A stretch of DNA of 64,000 bases from Bacteroidia bacterium (lineage in GTDB: Bacteria; Bacteroidota; Bacteroidia; AKYH767-A; OLB10): the NCBI GenBank assembly GCA_023262505.1, contig JALRAP010000005.1, forward strand, positions 1 through 64,000, in the 5' to 3' direction. Below the pieces are notes generated by a model. The model saw only the letters and a list, made by a program, of their open reading frames with translations, was not told the origin of the DNA and did not search any database. This document shows positions 16,457 to 25,060 of the stretch, in pieces. Made by a program: the position numbers and the translations under genes. Every line of letters starts with the position of its first letter. The first letter of the stretch is position 1.

Positions 16457-18271
16457 TCACCCCTTCAGCGACTCCTCAATCCTTTGTTTTTCAAACATTT
16501 CAAAATAAAACCCACGCTTATTCATCAATTCCGAATGGGTTCCATGCTCAATAATCCGTCCCTGGTCGAGTACCAAGATATCGTCGGCCGACATTACTGT
16601 GGAAATTCTGTGGCTGATCAAAATAGAGGTCTTATCCTTCAAATTGCGCTCCAACGAATCCAAAATCCTCTCCTCAGTGAGGGTGTCCACTGCAGACAAA
16701 CAATCATCTAGAACGAGCAACCTTGGGTTTCGAATAAGCGCCCTGGCTAAAGAAATACGCTGCTTTTGTCCGCCCGACAAAGTAATCCCCCGCTCCCCTA
16801 CCATCGTCTCATAGCCGTTTGGAAAAGATTTTATATCGGATGAGACACAGGCTGCATCCGCAGCAGCCTCCACCATGGTCCGGACTTTTGCGCCATTTCC
16901 TTCAATATTAAGTCCGAATGCAATATTATCTGCCACCGACTCGCTAAACAAAAAGACCTCTTGGGGGACAAATCCGGTTTGACTCCTGTAGGACCCCAAA
17001 GACACATTGCGCAAGTCGTTGCCATCTATTAAAACCGAACCTTTAGAAGGATCACAAAAACGCATCATCAAAAGCGCCAAAGTTGACTTGCCCGAACCCG
17101 TCCCTCCTGTGATTGCCAAAGATCTACCAGAACTTACTCGAAATGAAACATCCTTAAGCACCTCAATGTCAGTATTAGGATAACTGAAAGACACATTTTT
17201 AAACTCAATTTCCCCTTTGAAATCGATTTCATTTCCGGAATCAGGATCGACTGCAGGTTTGGTATCCAAGAACTCGTTTATCCTTTGCTGCGAAGCAGAA
17301 GCCCGCTGAACCAACGAGACTACCCATCCCAACGCGGCAACAGGCCACGTAAGCATGTTCACATAAATGACGAACTCGGCGATATTACCTAGAGTTATAC
17401 GGCCTTCCATAACCATGTAGCCGCCTACAGCAATGGTGATAATGGTGCTTAATCCTATTAATAAAACCAAAGAAGGATGAAACAAGGCGTTGGTTCGAAC
17501 CAATTCCATGGATGCATCCTTGTAAATGTTCGCTTGCTTTGAAAAATCACGTTCGATCTGTTTTTCTGCAGCATAGGATTTGAGCACTCGAATCCCCGAA
17601 AAGGATTCCTGAACAAAGGTCGACATGTCGGAAAGCCCTGCCTGTACCCGCTCGCTTTTTCGGTTTATGATGCGCTCCACCCGGTAAATAACAAAGGACA
17701 GTATAGGAAGCGGCAATAAGGTCATTAAAGTAAGAGTAGGATTAACTTGTATCATGGCCGCAATCACAAGCAACATGGTTACGCCCAAGTTCACCGTGTA
17801 CATGACTGCAGGCCCGATGTAGGAGCGTACGCGCCCCACGTCTTCACTGATGCGATTCATTAAATCGCCCGTACTGTTTTTGGAGTAAAATGCATAATCT
17901 AGTTTCTGATAATGCTCATAGATCTCGTTCTTCATATCGTACTCCACATACCTCGAAGCAACAATGATCGTTTGACGCATCAAGAACATGAAAAAGCCTT
18001 TTAGCAAGGCCATTATTAGAACCAACAGAGCAAAAACCAACAGGTTGAAAGAAATGGAATCGGCCACTAACTCATGTAAGCTGTAACCCTTGGTTAATCG
18101 ATGCCAATCGATTTGCATACTGGCCGCGTCCATCGCGTAGCGAATAAGCTTGGCTGGAATAATGCCGAACATGTTGGAAATAGCCACAAAAAAGACCCCA
18201 CCCAAAAACCTCCACTTGTACTTGACGAAGTATTTGTTGAGTCTGTATAGGGGTTGAACGGATGGTTGCAC
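16457..18271 (-). CDS. ABC transporter, ATP-binding/permease (MdlA/BmrC-like half-exporter)
   Basis: 604 aa in the usual exporter order: six transmembrane helices (about 15-330) and a C-terminal nucleotide-binding domain. Walker A is GGTGSGKST, the signature is LSGGQKQRISLARAL, and Walker B reads LLVLDDCLSAVDT. The residue after the Walker B Asp, normally the catalytic Glu, is Asp here. The same DD-x-LSAVD form occurs in MdlA and BmrC, which work as heterodimers; no partner gene is adjacent, so the partner may be elsewhere or it may be a homodimer. Probable substrates are lipids or drugs. The start codon region overlaps the upstream end of the divergent ORF at 18254, which is one reason to start that gene later. 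Confidence 0.9.
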   Translation of the reverse strand: MQPSVQPLYRLNKYFVKYKWRFLGGVFFVAISNMFGIIPAKLIRYAMDAASMQIDWHRLTKGYSLHELVADSISFNLLVFALLVLIMALLKGFFMFLMRQTIIVASRYVEYDMKNEIYEHYQKLDYAFYSKNSTGDLMNRISEDVGRVRSYIGPAVMYTVNLGVTMLLVIAAMIQVNPTLTLMTLLPLPILSFVIYRVERIINRKSERVQAGLSDMSTFVQESFSGIRVLKSYAAEKQIERDFSKQANIYKDASMELVRTNALFHPSLVLLIGLSTIITIAVGGYMVMEGRITLGNIAEFVIYVNMLTWPVAALGWVVSLVQRASASQQRINEFLDTKPAVDPDSGNEIDFKGEIEFKNVSFSYPNTDIEVLKDVSFRVSSGRSLAITGGTGSGKSTLALLMMRFCDPSKGSVLIDGNDLRNVSLGSYRSQTGFVPQEVFLFSESVADNIAFGLNIEGNGAKVRTMVEAAADAACVSSDIKSFPNGYETMVGERGITLSGGQKQRISLARALIRNPRLLVLDDCLSAVDTLTEERILDSLERNLKDKTSILISHRISTVMSADDILVLDQGRIIEHGTHSELMNKRGFYFEMFEKQRIEESLKG

Positions 18272-18316
18272 AGAATTTCCTTAAAGGCTGCCAAATTAGT
18301 TAGATTTGCCCTAGGC

Positions 18317-19096
18317 ATGATGAGAACTAATCGATATTATATTTTTAATGGAGTGTCACGCATTCAGAAAACACTGCATTTTATTATATTGCTTCCTTTT
18401 TTAGGATGCCATGTCAGCTCAGAGGCTGAAAAGCAGCGCGGCAGAGTCGAAAACAGAAACATTGACTTATCGAGGAATGAATTGAAAAGTGTACCAATTG
18501 AATTGGCGCAAAACCGACAACTCGAAAAACTGATTTTATTCCAAAACCAAATCGACACCTTACCGTCCTTTATTGGAGGAATGGACTCGTTAAAAAAGTT
18601 ATCGCTCAAATCAAACGAATTGGTTCACGTGGATTCCAATGCCATGGACCTGCCATCCCTCAAAGAGCTAGATCTACGATTCAACCAATTGGAGCATTTA
18701 CCAGATGCCTTTACAGGGATGCTGGAGCTCGAGGTGCTCGATTTGCGAAATAACAATTTGAAGTCGCTCCCACCCTCGATCGGTGCATTGAAAAACCTGG
18801 AGCAGCTCTATTTATCCGACAACGACCTTAGATCGCTGCCATCAACCATCCAGGGAATGAAAAAACTCAAGTTTCTGGTAATTGGAAGGAATTCCATCGA
18901 AGACCCGTTACCTGATTGGATTGGTGGGCTAGAAAGCCTAGTTGAGCTGGATGTCTCTGGCTGCTGCAATGACAACAGACTTCCCGAGAGCTTGAGTGAT
19001 CTACGTAATTTGGAACTTTTGACGGTATCGCCTTACCAGGTGCTGCCTAATGACCTTGGCAAAGGCAATTCAAAGCTTAGGATACAAATCAAATAA
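18317..19096 (+). CDS. Leucine-rich repeat lipoprotein
   Basis: Starting at the ATG pair 18317/18320 gives a lipoprotein signal with lipobox LPFLGC; the longer track ORF (18254) would overlap the ABC gene and bury the signal. About 25 residues downstream begin regular leucine-rich repeats of 23 residues (for example LKELDLRFNQLEHLPDAF, LEVLDLRNNNLKSLPPSI, LEQLYLSDNDLRSLPSTI), seven or so in all. LRR proteins of this type bind proteins; the partner is unknown. It is divergent from the ABC exporter and convergent with DUF983, 8 bases between stops, and seems to form a single-gene unit. Confidence 0.8.
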   Translation: MMRTNRYYIFNGVSRIQKTLHFIILLPFLGCHVSSEAEKQRGRVENRNIDLSRNELKSVPIELAQNRQLEKLILFQNQIDTLPSFIGGMDSLKKLSLKSNELVHVDSNAMDLPSLKELDLRFNQLEHLPDAFTGMLELEVLDLRNNNLKSLPPSIGALKNLEQLYLSDNDLRSLPSTIQGMKKLKFLVIGRNSIEDPLPDWIGGLESLVELDVSGCCNDNRLPESLSDLRNLELLTVSPYQVLPNDLGKGNSKLRIQIK

Positions 19097-19104
19097 CCGA
19101 AGAT

Positions 19105-19488
19105 TCATTTTTCCAAACCTCGGTATTTGACAAAAAAGTTGATCCAACTTAGGCGACTTAGCCTAAATGTCAATGGGGTTAGAGCTAAACCTAAAACTAT
19201 TGAAACGGCTATCATCCACCACACATTGAATTCACTCCCTGCCAAAACCAAAAAAGCCACCCAAACGGAAACCATGATGGCTACATTGATAGCATAGCTG
19301 ACGTACATGGCACCAAAATAATAACCTGGCTCCTGTTCGTAGGATAGTCCGCATTTTTCACAATTCTCATACATTTTTGAGAACCCCCTGAAATTGAAGG
19401 AACCTTTATTCACAAAAAAATCCCCTTCGTGGCAGCGTGGACACTTGTTGTTGAATACGCTGTAAACTTTGTTGCCCTTGTTAACCAT
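19105..19488 (-). CDS. DUF983 family membrane protein
   Basis: I choose the ATG at 19488 (MVNKGNKVYSVFNNKCPRC, 127 aa) over the track start, because the conserved region begins there. Two zinc-ribbon knuckles are visible, CPRCHEG and CEKCGLSYEQEPGYYFG, followed by two transmembrane helices (about 60-105). This is the standard DUF983 architecture, widespread in Bacteroidota and Alphaproteobacteria; function is not established, although in some genomes it lies near cytochrome oxidase genes. None is near here. Confidence 0.85.
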   Translation of the reverse strand: MVNKGNKVYSVFNNKCPRCHEGDFFVNKGSFNFRGFSKMYENCEKCGLSYEQEPGYYFGAMYVSYAINVAIMVSVWVAFLVLAGSEFNVWWMIAVSIVLGLALTPLTFRLSRLSWINFFVKYRGLEK

Positions 19489-19601
19489 AACGCCGCAAAT
19501 GTAATAGCAATTTGCTGATTGGAATGTGACAAGTGTCTCATTAAGCATAAAACCCCTCTACACGCTAAACACTGATAAACAATACATTAAAAAAATCAGA
19601 G

Positions 19602-19636
19602 TTTGATTTTACATTAAAATACTAAAGCTACTTTTG
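19602..19636 (+). promoter_or_regulatory. Promoter of the DUF47-PiT operon
   Basis: TTTG at 19602-19605 and TACTTTTG (exact TAnnTTTG) at 19629-19636, spacing 23 bases, about 43 bases before the start codon. The spacing is at the long end for this promoter class. Confidence 0.5.
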
Positions 19637-19678
19637 GCGGTTCTATTAACATTGGTTTAACATTTCAACTACTAAGGC

Positions 19679-20323
19679 ATGTCTATCCCCTTCCTCAAGT
19701 ATTTCGTACCCCAAGACCGACTCTTTTTCCCGTTGTTCGATAAAGCTGCAACCAACCTTTTGGAGGGGGGCAATGCCATTTCTGAATTGGTAAAATCAAC
19801 AACTGAGGAGGAGCGACAAAAATGGTTTCGTGAGATAGAACGAATTGAGCACATTGGAGATGAAATCACACACGAGATTTTCATCGAGTTAGGTAAGAAC
19901 TTCATAACCCCTTTCGACAGAGAGGATATACATAGGCTTGTTAGCTCCATAGATGATGTATTGGATTACATCCATGGGTCATCTAAAAGGATTGAGCTTT
20001 ATAAGGTTCATGATATGAACCATGACATAATAAAACTCGCTGAGTTGATACATACCTCAACAAGGGAATTAAGAAGCGCCGTTCTAGAGATGAAGAACAT
20101 GAAAAAAATGCGCGACATCACCGATGCCTTGGTCCGCATCAACAGCATAGAAAACCATGCTGATGACATTTTCGACCACGCTGTTGCCCAATTATTCGAC
20201 CATGAAAAGGATGCGGTCCACATTATTAAAATGAAGGAAATCCTTTCAGCTTTGGAGACGGCCACCGACAAGTGCGAAGACGCGGCCAATGTGATTGAAT
20301 CCATCATTGTAAAAATGGCATAA
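19679..20323 (+). CDS. DUF47 family PhoU-like protein (Pit accessory protein)
   Basis: 214 aa, predicted all-helical in two PhoU-like halves. Characteristic stretches are FFPLFDKAATNLLEGG near the N-terminus, EIERIEHIGDEITHEIF and FDREDIHRLVSSIDDVLDYI, then a second set ENHADDIFDHAVAQLF and ALETATDKCEDAANVIESIIVK. These acidic/His residues can bind metal clusters in PhoU relatives. DUF47 genes sit directly before PiT transporters in many bacteria and probably regulate phosphate uptake. Here the two genes are 8 bases apart under one promoter. Confidence 0.92.
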   Translation: MSIPFLKYFVPQDRLFFPLFDKAATNLLEGGNAISELVKSTTEEERQKWFREIERIEHIGDEITHEIFIELGKNFITPFDREDIHRLVSSIDDVLDYIHGSSKRIELYKVHDMNHDIIKLAELIHTSTRELRSAVLEMKNMKKMRDITDALVRINSIENHADDIFDHAVAQLFDHEKDAVHIIKMKEILSALETATDKCEDAANVIESIIVKMA

Positions 20324-20331
20324 CAGCTGGC

Positions 20332-21915
20332 ATGTTCACCACACTAATCATCGTTATTTTCCTGGCGCTGCTGTTTGACTTCATCAACGGCTTTCACGAC
20401 GCCGCAAATTCCATCGCCACGATAGTATCTACTAAGGTGCTCTCACCCGCAGCGGCTGTTGTGTGGGCTGCATTTTTCAACTTCGTTGCATTCTTCATTT
20501 TCAAGGACCACAGTGTCGCGAACACCATTTCCAAAACCGTGCAAGAGGACTTCACAACGCCTGATATGAACCCGTTGCCGATGATATTGGCTGGACTTTT
20601 AGCTGCAATATCATGGAACTTAATCACTTGGTGGTACGGCATTCCATCTTCATCATCGCATACTTTGATTGGCGGATTTGGAGGAGCTTTTTTAGCCGCC
20701 TATGGATTCGAAGCTATCCATTCGGGAGTCGTTTGGGCTACTGTGATTTTCATCGTTGTTGCCCCAGTAGCAGGTATGATCATGTCATATATCATTTCAC
20801 TATGGTTCCTGAACGCCTTCCGAAAAGCCAAATGGATGAAAGTGGTGTCGCTGCTGATAATCATTGGTGTATGCTGGGCCGTAGGAAACGCTTTGGAATT
20901 CAAAAAGGATTTTAACGGCGGAAGTTCCTACACGCTAAAACTTTCCGAAAAAACGAGCAAGGATGATATCAAAAAAGCTTTGACTTTCAAGAACGCGGAA
21001 TCAAAGGAGTTTGCCCCAGTAGTTACGGTTGGAAAAGACAGCCTGGGTAACCCAGATAAATCCGGAACCCTATTTATTGTTCGCACGGATTTTTTGAAAA
21101 AATCTGGTGAGACCGAAGAGAACAAAGAACTGACTTCAAAAATATCTTCCTCCTTGGCGAAAGTTGACTCCGGTGCCATCATAGCGGAAACACACCGTAT
21201 CAGCGACCGTTCAGACCCCAGCGAACGATATGACAGCTCAAACCTCAAAAACAATTTTGAAAACTATTGGCTAAAAGTGATTTTCCACGGCGCCAATTTC
21301 AAGTGGTTGTTGTTAGGATTGATTGTGGTGGTAATTGGAATTGCGACCCTATTAATCAGTAGTCTCAATAACTCCCAATCGAACCTTGTATTCAAACGTC
21401 TGCAACTATTATCGTCTGCAGCTTTCTCGATCGGACATGGTGGTAATGACGCTCAGAAAGTGATGGGAATTATCGGAGTGGCCTTGATTGCAAATGGAGA
21501 CATTTCCAGCATGAAAGAGCTACCAACATGGGTACCATTGGCATGTTATTCTGCCATTGCATTGGGCACCATGAGTGGTGGATGGAAGATTGTAAAGACC
21601 ATGGGTAGTAAAATCACCAAGGTAACTCCATTTGAAGGCGTGGCTGCCGAAACTGCTGGAGCAGTAACACTATTCTTTACCGAAGGTCTTAAATTCCCAT
21701 GGCAAATTGGTGGTGAAACCATCAAAGGCATTCCTGTTTCGACTACACATACCATAACAGGCTCCATTATTGGGGTAGGACTGACAAAGCGTATATCGGC
21801 CGTGAGATGGGGGGTTACTTTCCAACTGGTTTGGGCGTGGGTGCTGACTATTCCTGTATCGGCATTCCTAGCATGGATTTTCCTGCTTTTTGTGAGGTTG
21901 ATCATGGGTCTTTGA
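20332..21915 (+). CDS. pit: PiT family inorganic phosphate transporter with large soluble insert
   Basis: 527 aa. Both PiT signature repeats are present: FDFINGFHDAANSIAT (near residue 16) and FSIGHGGNDAQKVMGI (near 370). Hydrophobic helices fill residues 1-187 and 324-527. Between them lies a hydrophilic region of about 135 aa (190-323) beginning FKKDFNGGSSYTLKLSEKTS; its pattern resembles the first periplasmic domain of SecD/SecF proteins (see findings). The protein should be an inner-membrane cation- or proton-coupled phosphate carrier. Coupling with the DUF47 gene supports this. Reading frame is intact throughout. Confidence 0.92.
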   Translation: MFTTLIIVIFLALLFDFINGFHDAANSIATIVSTKVLSPAAAVVWAAFFNFVAFFIFKDHSVANTISKTVQEDFTTPDMNPLPMILAGLLAAISWNLITWWYGIPSSSSHTLIGGFGGAFLAAYGFEAIHSGVVWATVIFIVVAPVAGMIMSYIISLWFLNAFRKAKWMKVVSLLIIIGVCWAVGNALEFKKDFNGGSSYTLKLSEKTSKDDIKKALTFKNAESKEFAPVVTVGKDSLGNPDKSGTLFIVRTDFLKKSGETEENKELTSKISSSLAKVDSGAIIAETHRISDRSDPSERYDSSNLKNNFENYWLKVIFHGANFKWLLLGLIVVVIGIATLLISSLNNSQSNLVFKRLQLLSSAAFSIGHGGNDAQKVMGIIGVALIANGDISSMKELPTWVPLACYSAIALGTMSGGWKIVKTMGSKITKVTPFEGVAAETAGAVTLFFTEGLKFPWQIGGETIKGIPVSTTHTITGSIIGVGLTKRISAVRWGVTFQLVWAWVLTIPVSAFLAWIFLLFVRLIMGL

Positions 21916-21992
21916 TAACGGCTGAATCCACCTTACCTGTTCAACTCAATACTTGCTAAATCGGGTTGATTTACCCTTAACTTAAAATGTTG

Positions 21993-22000
21993 TAAATTTG
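21993..22000 (+). promoter_or_regulatory. Promoter -7 element (TAAATTTG) of leucine dehydrogenase
   Basis: Exact TAnnTTTG match, 64 bases before the start codon, in a 149-base intergenic stretch. A TTG at 21966-21968 lies 24 bases upstream. Confidence 0.55.
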
Positions 22001-22064
22001 CATTTGAGGACGTCCAGTAGGTCGTTTAAATTTCTGATTATCAACCAATTCATTACTCACTAAG

Positions 22065-23171
22065 ATGATCGAGGTAAAGGAATATAAGGAGGCAACGACC
22101 AAGCAGGATTCAGTGTTCGGACCCATGTTAAATGCAGGTCACGAGCAGGTGGTTTTTTGCCATGACCACGAGACTGGATTAAAAGCCATAATTGCTATTC
22201 ACAATACAGTTTTGGGCCCAGCCTTGGGTGGTACCCGATTTTGGAAATACAACACCGAAGCCGAAGCGCTTCAAGATGTTTTGCGCTTGTCGCGAGGCAT
22301 GACTTTCAAGGCCTCCATCAGCGGATTGAACCTAGGAGGTGGCAAAGCCGTAATTATCGGAGATTCAAAAAAAGATAAATCTGAGCCGCTGTTCCGTCGC
22401 TTCGGAAAGTTCGTGAACAGCCTCAGCGGAAAATATATCACTGCCGAAGATGTGGGCACTTCCACAAAGGATATGGAGTATGTTCACATGGAGACGCGTC
22501 ATGTTACCGGCCTACCTGAATCCATGGGCGGTGGCGGCGATCCTTCGCCTGTTACAGCTTATGGTGTTTACATGGGAATGAAAGCCTCCGCCAAACACCT
22601 TTGGGGGAATGATAGCCTCAACGGAAAAAAGGTTGTGGTGCAAGGTGTCGGACATGTGGGCGAGAACTTGGTTAAGTTACTTACCAAAGAAGGAGCTAAG
22701 GTTTCCATCATCGATATCAATGATGACCAGTTGAAGAAAGTATCTTCCGACACAGGTGCACAGGTGCTTTCCTCCACTGATTTCTACGATATGGACATGG
22801 ACATCTATGCTCCATGTGCCCTAGGTGCCACATTGAATTCCGACACCATCAATCGTTTGAAATGCGCTATCGTTGCCGGAGCAGCCAACAACCAATTGGC
22901 TGAAGAAGCGGTGCATGGAAAAATGCTATCCGAAAAAGGAATCATATACGCTCCCGATTTCCTTATCAACGCCGGAGGATTGATCAATGTTTACTCTGAG
23001 CTTACAGGTTACAATCGCGAAAGAGCCTTGCAGCAAACTGAAAAGATATTCGACTATACACTCGATATCCATGGCAAAGCCGCAACTGAAAACATCCCTA
23101 CCTACCTGGCCGCAACCCGGATGGCTGAAAAGCGCATTGCCGATATCGGACGAGTGAAGTTAGGAATGTAA
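22065..23171 (+). CDS. Leucine dehydrogenase (Glu/Leu/Phe/Val dehydrogenase family)
   Basis: 368 aa, matching the length of leucine dehydrogenases. The catalytic domain shows GPALGGTRFW, MTFKASISGLNLGGGKAVI (with both conserved Lys residues) and YITAEDVGTS; the NAD-binding domain has VVVQGVGHVGENL followed by Asp in SIIDIND, which fits NAD rather than NADP. It interconverts branched-chain amino acids and 2-oxo acids with release of ammonium, in the cytosol. In Bacteroidota it often stands beside nusB, as here (37 bases downstream). A clear sigma promoter precedes it. Confidence 0.9.
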   Translation: MIEVKEYKEATTKQDSVFGPMLNAGHEQVVFCHDHETGLKAIIAIHNTVLGPALGGTRFWKYNTEAEALQDVLRLSRGMTFKASISGLNLGGGKAVIIGDSKKDKSEPLFRRFGKFVNSLSGKYITAEDVGTSTKDMEYVHMETRHVTGLPESMGGGGDPSPVTAYGVYMGMKASAKHLWGNDSLNGKKVVVQGVGHVGENLVKLLTKEGAKVSIIDINDDQLKKVSSDTGAQVLSSTDFYDMDMDIYAPCALGATLNSDTINRLKCAIVAGAANNQLAEEAVHGKMLSEKGIIYAPDFLINAGGLINVYSELTGYNRERALQQTEKIFDYTLDIHGKAATENIPTYLAATRMAEKRIADIGRVKLGM

Positions 23172-23208
23172 GAGTGAATTTTCTTTTTCAACCCATTCAA
23201 TTTAAGTT

Positions 23209-24147
23209 ATGCTAAGCAGAAGGCATTTGAGGATTCGTGTCATGCAAGCCCTGTATGCTTGGCACCAAACAGAAGAGCGTAGCCTCAAGACCTCGGTTGA
23301 CAACCTTTTCAAAGGCACTTCCAGGAGTTACGACCTTTACCTATACTTGTTGCAGCTTTTAATCGAGGTGGCTGATGAGGAAGAGCGTTACATGGCCGAT
23401 TTGCCTCCACGCATGACCGCTGCTGAATATGAACATTTATCATATCTTAAGGATAACATGTTCATTGACTTCCTGAAGAAGGAATCGTTTCAAAAGCTGA
23501 TCAGTTCGCGTAAAATTCCACCCACCAAGGATACAGACCTGATTCGCAAAGTGTATCATCAACTCAGGCAAAAAGAAGAATACCGGAATTATGTTTCTAA
23601 AGGCTCTCATACGGAGCGTGAGGACATCGAATTTTGCACCTTCATTTTCAAAGATGTGATCTCAAGTTCCGAACCCATGACCAACTCGATGGAGGAGCAA
23701 AACCTATGGTGGGCAGAAGCTTTGGAACTGGTCAACAGCATGGTTCTGAAAACCATCAAAGTGGCACATCCCGATAAAAAAGGAGCTTATGAATTGATGG
23801 CCGAGTTCAGGGATGAAGAAGAAGACCGAGAGTTCATGGAAAAGCTTTTCACAGAGACCGTCCATCATGATAATGAATATGAGAAGCTGGTGTCTGAACG
23901 TACTAAAAACTGGGAGGTTGACCGTATAGCACTCATCGACGTCATTCTGCTGAAGATGGCACTCTGTGAAATCTTGAACTTCCCTAGCATCCCTGTAAAG
24001 GTTACGATCAACGAGTATATTGATATCTCCAAAGACTATAGCACACCAAAGAGCAAAGCGTTTATCAATGGCGTAATTGATAAGCTAGTTATCGATCTGC
24101 GCGAATCGGGAGCTGTAACTAAGACAGGACGCGGACTTATCGAATAA
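23209..24147 (+). CDS. nusB: Transcription antitermination factor NusB
   Basis: 312 aa. The NusB core is C-terminal (ERTKNWEVDRIALIDVILLKMALCEI, then VTINEYIDISKDYSTPKSKAFINGVID), and the N-terminus begins MLSRRHLRIRVMQALYAW. The extra length compared with the 140-aa proteobacterial protein is normal in Bacteroidota, where a helical segment is inserted between the two. NusB with S10 binds boxA in rRNA leader transcripts. It is cotranscribed with its neighbours by position (short gaps). Confidence 0.92.
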   Translation: MLSRRHLRIRVMQALYAWHQTEERSLKTSVDNLFKGTSRSYDLYLYLLQLLIEVADEEERYMADLPPRMTAAEYEHLSYLKDNMFIDFLKKESFQKLISSRKIPPTKDTDLIRKVYHQLRQKEEYRNYVSKGSHTEREDIEFCTFIFKDVISSSEPMTNSMEEQNLWWAEALELVNSMVLKTIKVAHPDKKGAYELMAEFRDEEEDREFMEKLFTETVHHDNEYEKLVSERTKNWEVDRIALIDVILLKMALCEILNFPSIPVKVTINEYIDISKDYSTPKSKAFINGVIDKLVIDLRESGAVTKTGRGLIE

Positions 24148-24199
24148 TGCTGTAATTTTCTGTTTTGTAATTTGCAAACGACAATAACATCATTGAATC

Positions 24200-24670
24200 A
24201 TGAAAACAACCAAATTCATCCTGCTCACTGCACTAGCATCCACAATGATGTGGTCATGCGGCTCGCCTAATGAAGGCAAAGAAGAAGTCATCTCTCCCGA
24301 AGTTGTCAATAACAATGCCTCTGCCGATAGTGCTGCCACTCCTACTGGAGGCCTGCCAGTATTTGAATTCGAGACCGACAACCACGAATTCGGAGTAATC
24401 ACTGAAGGTGAGAAGGTTTCCTATACGTTTAAGTTCAAAAACACGGGTAACGCTCCGCTAGTGATCTCTAATGCATCAGCCTCATGCGGATGCACTGTTC
24501 CCGAATACACTAAAACACCCGTAGCCCCAGGTGAAGAAGGTGAAGTAAATGTCACATTTGACAGTTCTGGCAAATCAGGAATGACCACAAAATCGGTTAC
24601 CCTGATTGCCAATACAGAGCCCAACACCAAGGTTTTGAAAATAAGTGCCGATATCCAAAGTAAAAAATAA
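24200..24670 (+). CDS. DUF1573 domain lipoprotein
   Basis: 156 aa. Lipoprotein signal with lipobox ending MMWSCG, a low-complexity Asn/Ala/Thr linker, then the DUF1573 domain: NHEFGVITEGEKVSYTFKFKNTG, CGCTVPEY and FDSSGKSGMTTKSV. DUF1573 has an Ig-like (ASH/MSP-like) fold and is common in Bacteroidota envelopes; function unknown. It lies between nusB and yajC, an order often kept in this phylum. Confidence 0.88.
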   Translation: MKTTKFILLTALASTMMWSCGSPNEGKEEVISPEVVNNNASADSAATPTGGLPVFEFETDNHEFGVITEGEKVSYTFKFKNTGNAPLVISNASASCGCTVPEYTKTPVAPGEEGEVNVTFDSSGKSGMTTKSVTLIANTEPNTKVLKISADIQSKK

Positions 24671-24688
24671 CCATAATCAGATAATAAC

Positions 24689-25021
24689 ATGTCCCTACTC
24701 TTCATCCTATTGCAAGCTCAAGGTCAGCCAAGTGGATTGGCCAACCTCATGATGATCTTACTCATCGTTGTGATTTTTTATTTCTTCATGATTCGTCCGC
24801 AAATGAAGAAAGCAAAGCTGGAGCGCCAATTCAAGGAAACGCTTCAGAAAGGTGACAAGATTGTTACCATCGGTGGAATACACGGCCGTATTGCAGAAAT
24901 TGCAGACACCACTTTCCTGGTTGAGATCGACTCCAACGTTAAGGTTAGACTGGAAAAAAGTGCTGTATCTGCCGAGGCTACAAAAGCTTACCGCGACCGC
25001 ACCGAAGGTCCCAAGAAATAA
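24689..25021 (+). CDS. yajC: Preprotein translocase subunit YajC
   Basis: 110 aa. One N-terminal membrane helix (LANLMMILLIVVIFYFFMI), then the hallmark RPQMKKAK and GDKIVTIGGIHGRI, which is the YajC signature. YajC is an accessory of SecYEG-SecDF. The gene follows DUF1573 by 18 bases and precedes the ybbR-like gene by 39. Confidence 0.95.
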   Translation: MSLLFILLQAQGQPSGLANLMMILLIVVIFYFFMIRPQMKKAKLERQFKETLQKGDKIVTIGGIHGRIAEIADTTFLVEIDSNVKVRLEKSAVSAEATKAYRDRTEGPKK

Positions 25022-25060
25022 TCCGTTTCTGCTCCACCAATCGTGGAAAACTGAGAATCG

